NCBI GenBank assembly: GCA_913051825.1
Contig: CAJXCR010000006.1
Span: forward strand, 1-44,371
Source: an uncultured Halieaceae bacterium
GTDB lineage: Bacteria; Pseudomonadota; Gammaproteobacteria; Pseudomonadales; Halieaceae
Direction: 5' to 3'
DNA length: 44,371 nucleotides
Every line of letters begins with the position of its first letter. Within the stretch, counting starts at the first letter, position 1. A program made the translations under genes and the position numbers. Under the pieces are notes generated by a model, which was given only the letters and a program-made list of their open reading frames with translations, did not search any database and was not told the origin of the DNA. Shown here piece by piece: positions 20,087-28,353 of this stretch.

Positions 20087-20434
20087 ATGACGTATTACTA
20101 TAATAAAGAAGATTTGTCATGGAATGATGCACCAGTTCGTGGCGGCACCGTGATGCACAAGAGTGTTATCTGGGAAGGTGATCACGACGTGAGATCGGCT
20201 TTCTTCCGTATGCCAAAAAATATGCTTATCCCCGAACATGATCATCCTGGATGGGTGCAAGTCATGGTGCTTGAGGGTGAAATGGAGATAAAGGCAAAGG
20301 CGACTGGTTCGATAAGGATCAGTGAAGGTGGATGCTACTTCGTTGAGCCAGGTGATGTGCATTCTGAATTAGCCTTAAAGGATACACTCCTATTGGTAAC
20401 TCAAGCCGAAGATCGACCTGCTTTTAAATCTTGA
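20087..20434 (+). CDS. Small cupin-domain protein
   Basis: The 115-residue single-domain cupin shows the metal site pattern PEHDHPGWVQVMVLEGEME (His, His and Glu in cupin motif 1) and YFVEPGDVHSE (motif 2, with His). Such stand-alone cupins act as dioxygenases, isomerases or binding proteins; the sequence alone does not say which. It is 47 bases after the LLM gene and its last 34 bases overlap the 3' end of the convergent symporter gene. Confidence 0.85.
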   Translation: MTYYYNKEDLSWNDAPVRGGTVMHKSVIWEGDHDVRSAFFRMPKNMLIPEHDHPGWVQVMVLEGEMEIKAKATGSIRISEGGCYFVEPGDVHSELALKDTLLLVTQAEDRPAFKS

Positions 20435-21972
20435 TCCGGTGACATTTCTCGTCTTAATTCGGAGGAATATCTTTCTTCTAGAGCTGTGTCCGGCCAAAAA
20501 ATAGTAACAAAATATCCGACTAGTAAAGCAGATAAAAATGATGGAGGCATAGTTTCAAGGGCGGCGACATAATCACCTACACCGTCAATTTCTTGTAAAA
20601 AGAATTTACTTATGAGGGTCATTGAAAACCCTGTCAGCATGGATGCTATCGCTGCCCGCTCAGTAAACTTTGGCCAAAACAATGAAAGCAATATCATCGG
20701 ACAGAATGTGGCACCTATTCCTGACCATCCAAATACTGCGAACCAAAAAATAGTGCGATCAGGTGATAAGAAGGCGACCGTCATCGAAATACACAGGGCT
20801 AGCAAGGCCATTACGATTGTTATTCTTCGGCATAATAGAGTGGCTTCACTGTCGCCCAAGCCTGGGTTATATATCCGAGCATATAGATCATGTGTTAATG
20901 AGCCCGAAGCCATTACTAATAGAGAGGAGACGGTAGACATTATGGCTGCTAGAACTGCTGCGACATATAGACCAACTACCCAAGCAGGAAAAGTGTACTC
21001 CACCATTTCTGATAAAACATTCTGGGCACCATTTCCTAGGAAAACTTCAGGATCGGTGCCTTGATCGGCAAATATATAACGACCGAGTATGCCGATACTG
21101 ACAGCTGAGAAATCGACAATTATAGTGAAGACCAATGCCACCCATCTTCCTCGTCTTATTTCTGTCTCGTTCTTAATAGCGATCAGCCGAGCAAAAACCT
21201 GTGGAGATCCTAAAAACCCTAACCCAATAAGAGCCATTCCTAAGACGATGGAAACGTTCAGCGTATTTATTCCTCCCGCTCCCCAAATACTAACAAGGCC
21301 AGGATCTATAGTTTCGAGTTCGGTATAGATGTTGTCGAAATTTTCAACTGATAAACCTGCAACGATTGGCAGGACGAGTAAACAGATAAGCATAACTGCC
21401 CCTTGAAACATGTCCGTCCAAGCTGCCGCGAGAAATCCTCCGGCAATGCAGTAAGCAGCGACGATAATGAATCCTACTAGGGCACCAGCATGGTAGTCCC
21501 ACTGGAGAAACGATTCAAAAGCGGATCCGGTAGCATCAATTTGTGCCGAAATGTAAATCAATACAAAGAATGAAAGTGCTACGGCAGATATAATTCTTAG
21601 TAGATGAGATTTAGATCCAAATCGGGAAACCAAATAATCTATGACAGTAATAGAATCGTATTTGTCCGTAAGATATTTGAAGCGCGGTGCCATAAAAAAC
21701 CATGCGACAAAAACGCCCACTGCCTCACCAATTACTATCCAGTATGCCGAAAAACCAAGCATGGCGCCCATGCCCGTGACTCCTAATAAAAGCCATGCGG
21801 ATTCTCCAGTGGCTTGAGCTGAAAATGCTGCTACCCAGTAACTAAGAGATTTTCCTCCAATTACGAAATCTCTCATGGTATTAATGCGACGAGAAGCCAA
21901 ATATCCAAGCAGCATAAGTACTGAAAAATATATGGTAATCATCGCGTATTTTTCAAACATATTTTTACTCAC
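20401..21972 (-). CDS. Sodium:solute symporter (SSS family, PutP-like)
   Basis: This inner-membrane transporter has about 13 predicted hydrophobic helices over 523 residues. Family segments include RRINTMRDFVIGGKSL, FSAQATGESAWLLLG, YDSITVIDYLVSRFG and GGFLAAAWTDMFQG, all typical of PutP-like Na+/proline and related symporters. The substrate is not certain; proline or another amino acid-like compound is possible. GTG at 21972 or ATG at 21960 may be the start. Its 3' end overlaps the cupin gene on the other strand by 34 bases, and it probably feeds the neighbouring catabolic cassette. Confidence 0.9.
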   Translation of the reverse strand: MSKNMFEKYAMITIYFSVLMLLGYLASRRINTMRDFVIGGKSLSYWVAAFSAQATGESAWLLLGVTGMGAMLGFSAYWIVIGEAVGVFVAWFFMAPRFKYLTDKYDSITVIDYLVSRFGSKSHLLRIISAVALSFFVLIYISAQIDATGSAFESFLQWDYHAGALVGFIIVAAYCIAGGFLAAAWTDMFQGAVMLICLLVLPIVAGLSVENFDNIYTELETIDPGLVSIWGAGGINTLNVSIVLGMALIGLGFLGSPQVFARLIAIKNETEIRRGRWVALVFTIIVDFSAVSIGILGRYIFADQGTDPEVFLGNGAQNVLSEMVEYTFPAWVVGLYVAAVLAAIMSTVSSLLVMASGSLTHDLYARIYNPGLGDSEATLLCRRITIVMALLALCISMTVAFLSPDRTIFWFAVFGWSGIGATFCPMILLSLFWPKFTERAAIASMLTGFSMTLISKFFLQEIDGVGDYVAALETMPPSFLSALLVGYFVTIFWPDTALEERYSSELRREMSPDQDLKAGRSSA

Positions 21973-22033
21973 TAAAACTTACTTATCTTAAAGATGGATT
22001 GTTAATGATTATGCTAGAGACAAGAAGTATTAG

Positions 22034-22039
22034 TATAAT
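22034..22039 (+). promoter_or_regulatory. Possible -10 box for the CotH-like gene
   Basis: TATAAT occurs at 22034-22039 in the gap between the divergent symporter and CotH-like genes. No good -35 hexamer is seen 16-18 bases upstream. It would start transcription near 22046, before the coding start. Confidence 0.3.
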
Positions 22040-22128
22040 ACGTGTAACCAGCCCATTTTATGAAGTCTTATTAGATGTATACCAAAGACCATTTGCTTCT
22101 TGCTAAGCGACGCCAGGAGCAATCAGAT

Positions 22129-24567
22129 GTGATCAAGTCAACTTTAGTAGTATTGCTGTTAATTTTTTCTCATGTTTTGTCGGCTGACCAGCTAACTATT
22201 CCTGCTGCGAGTTGCAAGGCTAAAACAATGGATCAATCGTTGATATGGGCTGAAGATGGAATTACAAATAATCGCGATAGAGCGACAGAAATATTTTGTC
22301 CGATAAGACTACAGATTGAAAAAAACGAGAATAATGAAAAGCTTTTGAATCTTTCTATAAGAGTTAATCAAATCAAGGGTGATGGAATCTTTACATGTAC
22401 TTTATATAAAGATGAAATTGCTCAAGATATTCAAGAAAAATCGATAATGGAATCCGAAATGGATTCATTTGATTTATCTGTTCCAGTTAGAAAAGATGAT
22501 ACGTCACAAAGAATATCTCTGGGGTGCTCTTTGCCGCCAGAAAGCAGGCTTGTTTCGATTATTAGCTCAATAGGTTTTCCCGTGGGTGGATCGGTAAGTG
22601 ATATGAATGATATTCGCGGTATGGAGATTAAGTTGGGTACAGAATCACTTCCTGTTACTAGTGATGGTCTTTTTACTTTTAAAAATCCGCTTTTGCCTGG
22701 TCAGCAATTGGAATTTGAAGTTTCCAGAAATCCGGTTCATCAAGATTGTGAACTTGTAAGCTCTGGAGAGACGACTGCGCTCGTGACTTATGAAAATAGA
22801 AATCTTGATCTTGTGTGCATCGATAAAGAAAGTAATGACTTGTACTCATTGGACAAGCTTCATCATCTGCGGCTTACCATAACCAAGTCAGAATGGCAGG
22901 CCTTGCTAATGGATACACTTCGCTCGAATTACAGCGTTCGAACGGCATCTGGTACAGCGTGGGCGGGCAATTCTTGGAGTCACAGTGAGGTCTACCGCCA
23001 GGCGAACTTTGAGTACCTTGATGCAGATGGCAATGTGCTAGATTCCATAGAGAAAGTAGCTTTTAAGATGATCGGCAACACAAGTCGGCAAGTGCCGATC
23101 GACACTTCAGATTATGAGGCAGGGACAGGCCCCATAAAACCTATGCGCTTTAGCTTTTCAATAAAGTTTGATGAGGAATTTGAAGATGATGAAAGTGTTT
23201 ACGGATGTATTAATGATAATGGCGAATTAGCGTATGTTGATAACAAAGCCTGTAACAGTATTCTGGCCCAAGAAATTCCGGAATTTAAGGATGCGGATGG
23301 GCGAGAGTTTAAGGGTATAGAAAAAATTCGGCTTCGATATAACCGGGATGATCCAAGCTATCAGAGGGAAGTTCTGGCGCATGAAATACTCTACAGGTCG
23401 GGTGTGCCTACCGCTAGGGCAACCCATGCTGCTGTAGAATTTTTGATCGTTGGAGACGACGACGAAACTCTTTATGGTCAATCGCTACCTCAGACGTATA
23501 ACATGGGAGTCTTCTCGATGATTGAAATGATTGACAAGCCATTCTTAAAAAGTTACTTCGATAAGAATGGTTATCTTTTCAAGGTTGTTGCCCCAGGTAA
23601 TCTTTCGGGGTCAGCCGTTGTGGATACTGAGTGTATACCCTATGAGGAGAGTGAGGAGTATTTTAACGAAGATTTCTGTGTCGTAGGTATAGAGAAACCG
23701 GACCCTCTATCTCGAGAAGAGTGGTTAGGTGCGGATAATTATCTTAACCCCGAATTTGTTAACTCCCGCATTAATTGGGAGGGTTTGGACGGCAATCAAT
23801 CCCAGTTCCTGCCATACAAACCAACCTACGATCTAAAAACCAAGAAAAAATCGTTAAGTAAGGCTCGTGATGCGTTAGTCGAGTTCGCAACTTTTGTTCA
23901 AAGCGATCCTACCTTAGAGGAATTGGGTGAAAAATTTGATATTCCTGGATTTATTAAAGCGCAGGCAGCCGAAATTGTCCTTGGCGCCGTCGACCACTAT
24001 GTTCGTGTCGCCAATAACTATTATCTTTATTTTAATGAACCATCTGGAAAATGGATTTATATGCCGAACGATTTTGACTACACGCTGATTGATACACCAA
24101 GTCCAGACTGTTCCATTATTCCGAAACCAGATGGGTGCCAGTCCGGGTTTTTGGATTTTAAGACGTTTCAGGATGTTGCAAGTACCACTGCCTTTCCATA
24201 TGAAGGAAAACCGGACTGGGCTAGTAGGCCATTTTATTCAAATGGTCCCCCAATTTTATGGGACCAGATATTTGCCAGTAAAGAAAATAAGGCGCGCCTT
24301 TACAATGAAATCTCAACAATAATTGAGAATCATTTCAGTTGGGACGAGGAGATTGGGGCGACTCTTGTGCAGAGACGAGATCGTATTGCCAAAGTCATTA
24401 TGTCAACTGATGCTGGAATACCAGGAAATGATTGTGCACAAGTATATAACCCAGATGAAATTGATGGAGAACAAATAGGTTTTTGTGATCCGAATCGACT
24501 GTCCATTCGGGACTTTGTGAAGTTGCGTGTAGAAACCTTGACTGAAGAAATCAACGCTTTTCACTAA
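22129..24567 (+). CDS. Exported CotH kinase-like protein with four-Cys N-terminal module
   Basis: The start is taken at GTG 22129: AGGAG at 22115-22119 is nine bases before it, and it gives a 19-residue signal peptide ending HVLSA. ATG 22075 would add 18 charged residues without a ribosome binding site. The mature N-terminus has the module Cys29 (ASCKAK), Cys57 (IFCPI), Cys90 and Cys133 (CSLPPE). Residues from about 240 on form a CotH-type atypical kinase: LRLTITKSEWQALL, RLRYNRDDPSYQREVLAHEIL, MGVFSMIEMIDKPFL near 457-471 and MPNDFDYTL near 642-650 as the metal-binding motif. CotH proteins phosphorylate surface proteins in spores; in Gram-negatives the role is unknown. Confidence 0.8.
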   Translation: MIKSTLVVLLLIFSHVLSADQLTIPAASCKAKTMDQSLIWAEDGITNNRDRATEIFCPIRLQIEKNENNEKLLNLSIRVNQIKGDGIFTCTLYKDEIAQDIQEKSIMESEMDSFDLSVPVRKDDTSQRISLGCSLPPESRLVSIISSIGFPVGGSVSDMNDIRGMEIKLGTESLPVTSDGLFTFKNPLLPGQQLEFEVSRNPVHQDCELVSSGETTALVTYENRNLDLVCIDKESNDLYSLDKLHHLRLTITKSEWQALLMDTLRSNYSVRTASGTAWAGNSWSHSEVYRQANFEYLDADGNVLDSIEKVAFKMIGNTSRQVPIDTSDYEAGTGPIKPMRFSFSIKFDEEFEDDESVYGCINDNGELAYVDNKACNSILAQEIPEFKDADGREFKGIEKIRLRYNRDDPSYQREVLAHEILYRSGVPTARATHAAVEFLIVGDDDETLYGQSLPQTYNMGVFSMIEMIDKPFLKSYFDKNGYLFKVVAPGNLSGSAVVDTECIPYEESEEYFNEDFCVVGIEKPDPLSREEWLGADNYLNPEFVNSRINWEGLDGNQSQFLPYKPTYDLKTKKKSLSKARDALVEFATFVQSDPTLEELGEKFDIPGFIKAQAAEIVLGAVDHYVRVANNYYLYFNEPSGKWIYMPNDFDYTLIDTPSPDCSIIPKPDGCQSGFLDFKTFQDVASTTAFPYEGKPDWASRPFYSNGPPILWDQIFASKENKARLYNEISTIIENHFSWDEEIGATLVQRRDRIAKVIMSTDAGIPGNDCAQVYNPDEIDGEQIGFCDPNRLSIRDFVKLRVETLTEEINAFH

Positions 24568-24572
24568 ATTTA

Positions 24573-26432
24573 ATGCTCTCCTTTACTAATCTCTCTTTGC
24601 GAGCTGGCACAGAATTATTGTTTCAAGATGTTTCCTTTACAGTCTACGAGACTAATAAAATTGGTTTGGTGGGCGCAAATGGATCAGGGAAAACAAGTTT
24701 ATTCAGAGCCATTCTAGGAGATCTGGATTCTTATGATGGAAATATTAATTATCCTAAAGATCTTAGAATTGCCAACCTTGCTCAGGAGGTGCCAGCTACA
24801 GAAGAAATCTCCCTCGATTATGTTTTGTCTGGAGATGAGAGTCTCGCGAAAGTTAACATAGCCATAGAGGATGCTCAAAAATCTGGAAATACGAATCTAC
24901 TCGGTGATTTGTACGCCGAATATGAAACTCTAGATGGGTATTCGGCAAAGTCTAGGGCGGAGAAATTAATGATTGGACTTGGTTTTGCATCAACTGATCT
25001 TAAAAAGCCAGTAAGAGATTTCTCAGGAGGTTGGAGAGTTCGGCTAAATCTGGCTCAAACTTTAATGCAGCCATCAGATTTAGTGTTGTTAGATGAGCCG
25101 ACCAATCATCTGGACTTAGATGCCATTATATGGCTTGTAAATTGGATAAAGTCATATAAAGGTGCAGTAATATTGATTTCGCACGATCGAGAATTTCTTG
25201 ATGATTGCGCTGATAGTATCGCCTACCTAGACAAAAAAAGTATCGACCTGTATCCAGGAAATTATTCAGATTTTGAGACTAAGAGAGCATCTAAACTTGC
25301 TGAGATAGAAAAAAACTATGCTAAGCAGCAGAGAGAGATTTCGCACATCCAGAATTTTGTTCGAAGGTTTAAAGCTAAGGCAACAAAGGCGCGACAAGCG
25401 CAAAGTAGAATTAAAGCGCTGGAGCGGATGGAGAAGATTGCACCAGCTCATATTGATTCTCCATTTAAATTTGCGATCAATGAAGCTGAGAAAAATTCTG
25501 ACCCCCTCTTGGTATTAGATGAAGCTAGTATTGGATATTCCTCCCCGATACTGCAAGATCTTAAGATAGTCATTCGCCCGAGAGACAGGATTGGTTTACT
25601 GGGTTCCAATGGAGAAGGCAAATCAACGCTAATTAAAAGCCTTAACGGAGAACTAGCGCTAATAAGTGGTTCTAAAATCGCAGGGAAGAATCTTAAGATA
25701 GGATATTTCTCTCAACACCAGGTAGACGATCTAGATCTTAATAAGAATGCACTGCACCATATTCAGGATCTAGACAAAGAAGTATCGGAGCAAGGAGTAA
25801 GAAATTTTCTAGGTGGTTTCAATTTTAAAGGAAATAAGGTTACCAGTTCGGTCAACTTGTTCTCGGGCGGAGAAAAAGCAAGGTTGGCGTTAGCCAAAAT
25901 TGTTTTCAAAAAACCAAACTTATTGTTGATGGACGAGCCGACCAATCACTTGGATATAGATATGCGGCAAGCGTTAACTTTGGCGCTTCAATCTTTTAGC
26001 GGAGCTATCATACTGATTTCACATGATAGACACCTTTTAGCAAATACAGTAGATGAGTTCATGATCCTTAAGGATGGCAGTTTAGATGTCTTTAAAGGAG
26101 ATCTAGAAGATTATCGAAGAATTATATTAGGCAAAACTGCTTTACAAAAAAAACAAACGCGAGAAGTTAAACAAAAAAAACAAACAGTGAAAATAGAAAA
26201 GAAAGAGATGCGCCAAATTAGGGCAGAGATTTCTAAAATTGAAAAGCGACTAGAGCGCTTCCAGCGAAAAATAAATGAAATCGATCAAGAATTGAGTTCG
26301 AGTGATGCATATAAAAAAGACAGTGTAATTAATGTTCAATCTTTGCTGAGAGATAAGATGGAAATATCAGGACAAATAGAATCCCTAGAAGAAGAGTGGC
26401 TGAAGCTCAATACCAAAATGGATGTGGAGTAG
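24573..26432 (+). CDS. yheS: ABC-F ATPase, YheS type
   Basis: ABC-F proteins bind the ribosomal E site and alter translation; they have two ABC cassettes and no membrane domain. Here cassette 1 has GANGSGKTS, DFSGGWRVRLNLAQ and LLDEPTNHLDLDA; the linker is rich in Lys and Arg with RFKAKATKARQAQSR; cassette 2 has GSNGEGKST, LFSGGEKARLALAK and MDEPTNHLDIDMRQ. A Lys/Glu-rich coiled-coil forms the C-terminus (about residues 525-619). The order and the AKATKARQAQSRIKALERMEKIAPAHID-type linker fit YheS better than Uup. It starts five bases after the CotH-like gene. Confidence 0.92.
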   Translation: MLSFTNLSLRAGTELLFQDVSFTVYETNKIGLVGANGSGKTSLFRAILGDLDSYDGNINYPKDLRIANLAQEVPATEEISLDYVLSGDESLAKVNIAIEDAQKSGNTNLLGDLYAEYETLDGYSAKSRAEKLMIGLGFASTDLKKPVRDFSGGWRVRLNLAQTLMQPSDLVLLDEPTNHLDLDAIIWLVNWIKSYKGAVILISHDREFLDDCADSIAYLDKKSIDLYPGNYSDFETKRASKLAEIEKNYAKQQREISHIQNFVRRFKAKATKARQAQSRIKALERMEKIAPAHIDSPFKFAINEAEKNSDPLLVLDEASIGYSSPILQDLKIVIRPRDRIGLLGSNGEGKSTLIKSLNGELALISGSKIAGKNLKIGYFSQHQVDDLDLNKNALHHIQDLDKEVSEQGVRNFLGGFNFKGNKVTSSVNLFSGGEKARLALAKIVFKKPNLLLMDEPTNHLDIDMRQALTLALQSFSGAIILISHDRHLLANTVDEFMILKDGSLDVFKGDLEDYRRIILGKTALQKKQTREVKQKKQTVKIEKKEMRQIRAEISKIEKRLERFQRKINEIDQELSSSDAYKKDSVINVQSLLRDKMEISGQIESLEEEWLKLNTKMDVE

Positions 26433-26461
26433 TTTTATTAAAATCAATTAAGGAAGATACA

Positions 26462-26512
26462 ATGGAACTAGTTAAAGATCTCGCGTATGTAAATGAAGTA
26501 GGATACCGTTAA
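26462..26512 (+). CDS. Possible 16-codon leader peptide before a DMT transporter
   Basis: ATG 26462 follows AAGGAAG (26450-26456) by five bases and encodes MELVKDLAYVNEVGYR before TAA 26510-26512. The last A of that stop is the first base of the transporter ATG (TAATG), a layout suited to translational coupling. There is no run of one amino acid that would point to classic attenuation. The transporter also has its own weak AGGA eight bases upstream, so the mini-ORF could be chance. Confidence 0.4.
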   Translation: MELVKDLAYVNEVGYR

Positions 26513-27399
26513 TGTTGGGAGATAAAAATCGATCGCTTTCTCACGCCATGATGATCTTGGCGACATTGTTAATTTCTACTTCGTTCCCTGTTTGCCAAAT
26601 AATAGCGCCGAAATTAGATACTGGTCTTTTAACCCTTTTTCGATTTTCCCTAGCCTCACTGATTTTTTATCCGATTGTGTATTTGAAATATAAATTTAAG
26701 TGGCCAGGATCAAAGAGAATATTTCAATATAGCCTGATCAGTTTTTGCTTGGTAACATTTTTTTGGAGTATGTTCGAAGCCTTGCGGTATACCTCGGCGC
26801 TTAATGCTGGAACACTCTACGCTTTGGTTCCTGGATTATCAGCTGTTTTTTCAATGATCTTAGTAAAGGAGAAGCTAGATCGTGGTAGGGTTCTAGCATT
26901 TCTGCTCGGAATTTTCGGTTCGGTTTGGGTTGTATTTCGTGGAGACATAAATGCTCTCCTTAGTCTTGACTATAACAAAGGAGATCTCATATTTTTTGGT
27001 GGCGTATTTTTCATGTCTTTATATACACCTCTGGTAAAACGTTTTCATTCGGGGGAACCGGTGCCAGTGATGACGTTTTGGATTATTCTGTCAGGCACAG
27101 TTTGGCTGTTTCTGTTCAACCAAAGTGCTGTCTGGAAAGTGAGTTTTGAAGAGATCGAATATTCTGTGATAGCAGGCCTGTTATATTTATCAGTCTTCAC
27201 CACCATTATCTCTTTCTTTCTCCTCCAATTTGCTACCATTCAAATTGGCCCTACCAAGGTTGCATCATATTCCTACCTAAATCCGGTTGCCGTACTTGTC
27301 GTAGCCACACTATTTTTTGAGCAATCCGTTCCTAGCATTATAGTTTTGCCAGGTGTGATTATTGTTTTACTCGCGGTGATAGCTATCCAAAAAAAGTAG
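26512..27399 (+). CDS. EamA/DMT-family transporter
   Basis: The 295-residue protein has about ten hydrophobic helices in two EamA repeats: LLISTSFPVCQIIAP and FWSMFEALRYTSALNAGTLYALVPGLSAVF-type repeat 1 (key residues only), then FFMSLYTPLVKRF and GPTKVASYSYLNPVAVLV in repeat 2. DMT proteins usually export metabolites or take up small solutes; the substrate is unknown. It follows the short leader ORF with stop-start overlap and is separated by 19 bases from the winged-helix-like gene, so these may be co-transcribed with yheS. Confidence 0.88.
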   Translation: MLGDKNRSLSHAMMILATLLISTSFPVCQIIAPKLDTGLLTLFRFSLASLIFYPIVYLKYKFKWPGSKRIFQYSLISFCLVTFFWSMFEALRYTSALNAGTLYALVPGLSAVFSMILVKEKLDRGRVLAFLLGIFGSVWVVFRGDINALLSLDYNKGDLIFFGGVFFMSLYTPLVKRFHSGEPVPVMTFWIILSGTVWLFLFNQSAVWKVSFEEIEYSVIAGLLYLSVFTTIISFFLLQFATIQIGPTKVASYSYLNPVAVLVVATLFFEQSVPSIIVLPGVIIVLLAVIAIQKK

Positions 27400-27418
27400 A
27401 AGAAAAAGTAGTTGCTTT

Positions 27419-27676
27419 ATGACAAGAGTATTTAGTCGAGATAGAAGACGCAATCTACAAGATGCAGACTGGATTGTTGGGTGGATAAGAGTGCACGGTC
27501 CGGCTACCATCCGTGAGATTGTTGCTGCAATGAAAGAAGAAAATCGCGATATTAAGGCACATACAATTAAGAGGGCGCTAACTAAATCTCAGTTCGTATT
27601 CAAATCAGATGAAATTAACGTCGATGGAGAACGACATTCGTTATACAAGTTTAAAGAAACTATTTTTGATGACTAA
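27419..27676 (+). CDS. Small winged-helix-like protein of unknown function
   Basis: The 85-residue protein is basic at the N-terminus (TRVFSRDRRR) and contains WIRVHGPATIREIVAAMKEE followed by IKAHTIKRALTKS and FKSDEINVDGERHSLYKF. The helix-helix-helix-strand-strand pattern resembles a small winged-helix DNA- or RNA-binding fold. I recognise no named family. No signal peptide or membrane segment is present. It is 19 bases after the DMT gene and convergent with the SnoaL-like gene, 51 bases away. Confidence 0.6.
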   Translation: MTRVFSRDRRRNLQDADWIVGWIRVHGPATIREIVAAMKEENRDIKAHTIKRALTKSQFVFKSDEINVDGERHSLYKFKETIFDD

Positions 27677-27727
27677 AAGCGAAAAGTTATCAATTATTCC
27701 ACTTATCCAGCCGAGACGTTGAAGGTT

Positions 27728-28186
27728 CTATACTGAGATATTTGATAGATTAAAGGGTGCATCAGCGGGTAGTTTGGCACTGTCACCCCAAAGTGCGCGG
27801 TCTGCAAGCGCGCTATCGAAATACTCGATAAGTCGTATAAGTTTTCCATCATGGAAGGTAAGTATATGCACGTAAACTTGATCGTAACGAGCTCCGCTTG
27901 AAGCTAATCCATGATTTTGTGCCATGGCAACGACAGTTTGCTCATCGTCTGCAATAATTTTGTAGTCTTTACAGAAAGTAATTTCTTCTTGATTTACGCA
28001 AGAAAATACCAGTGGCAGAATTTCAGTCATAAACTTAGTTTTGCCTCGGTAGTGACCGGATAAAACGCCATCACTAATAGGAATGATAAGTTCTAGGTTT
28101 GGATCTAATATATCGGCTAATGCATCTGAATTAGCCGAAGCAATACTACGATAAAATTTATCAACAGTTTCACGATTAGTATTCAT
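27728..28186 (-). CDS. SnoaL-like (NTF2 fold) protein
   Basis: The 152-residue protein has the NTF2-like pattern: RETVDKFYRSIASANSDALADIL, LSGHYRGKTKF, then YVHILTFHDGKLIRLIEYFD, as in SnoaL-like polyketide cyclases and ketosteroid isomerase relatives. The family includes enzymes and simple ligand-binding proteins, so no reaction is assigned. AAGGAAG is placed about six bases before ATG. No signal peptide is seen. It is divergent from the Fur box region and the MFS gene. Confidence 0.8.
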   Translation of the reverse strand: MNTNRETVDKFYRSIASANSDALADILDPNLELIIPISDGVLSGHYRGKTKFMTEILPLVFSCVNQEEITFCKDYKIIADDEQTVVAMAQNHGLASSGARYDQVYVHILTFHDGKLIRLIEYFDSALADRALWGDSAKLPADAPFNLSNISV

Positions 28187-28304
28187 CCAAATTCTTCCTT
28201 TAGTTACTTAAAAGCGCGGTTCAATAAGTATTCTATTGAGCTTGACAGTTTATCTTATATTACGCTCTCTAAGCACTTTCTTGGCTTTAAATCGCCTTAA
28301 AAAC

Positions 28305-28323
28305 GAGAATGATTATCATTTAC
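28305..28323. promoter_or_regulatory. Fur box
   Basis: GAGAATGATTATCATTTAC matches the 19-bp Fur consensus at 15 positions, with the central AATGATTATCATT nearly palindromic. It overlaps a possible -35 (TTTACA, 28319-28324), with GATGAT 17 bases on as a weak -10, so iron-bound Fur would block this promoter. It may act on a downstream RNA, on the MFS gene at 28678, or on the minus-strand SnoaL-like gene. TTGACA at 28242-28247 has no -10 at proper spacing. Confidence 0.7.
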
Positions 28324-28353
28324 AATTCAAAATTTGTATGAGATGATGTTTTT

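Noticed and set aside
18318-20434. Pyrimidine rutAB cluster
   Set aside because: The LLM protein does not carry the RutA N-terminal pattern, and no RutC, D, E, F or G relatives follow; only the general logic is similar.
28242-28261. TTGACA with TATATT as a promoter
   Set aside because: Spacing is only eight bases, far from the 16-18 needed.
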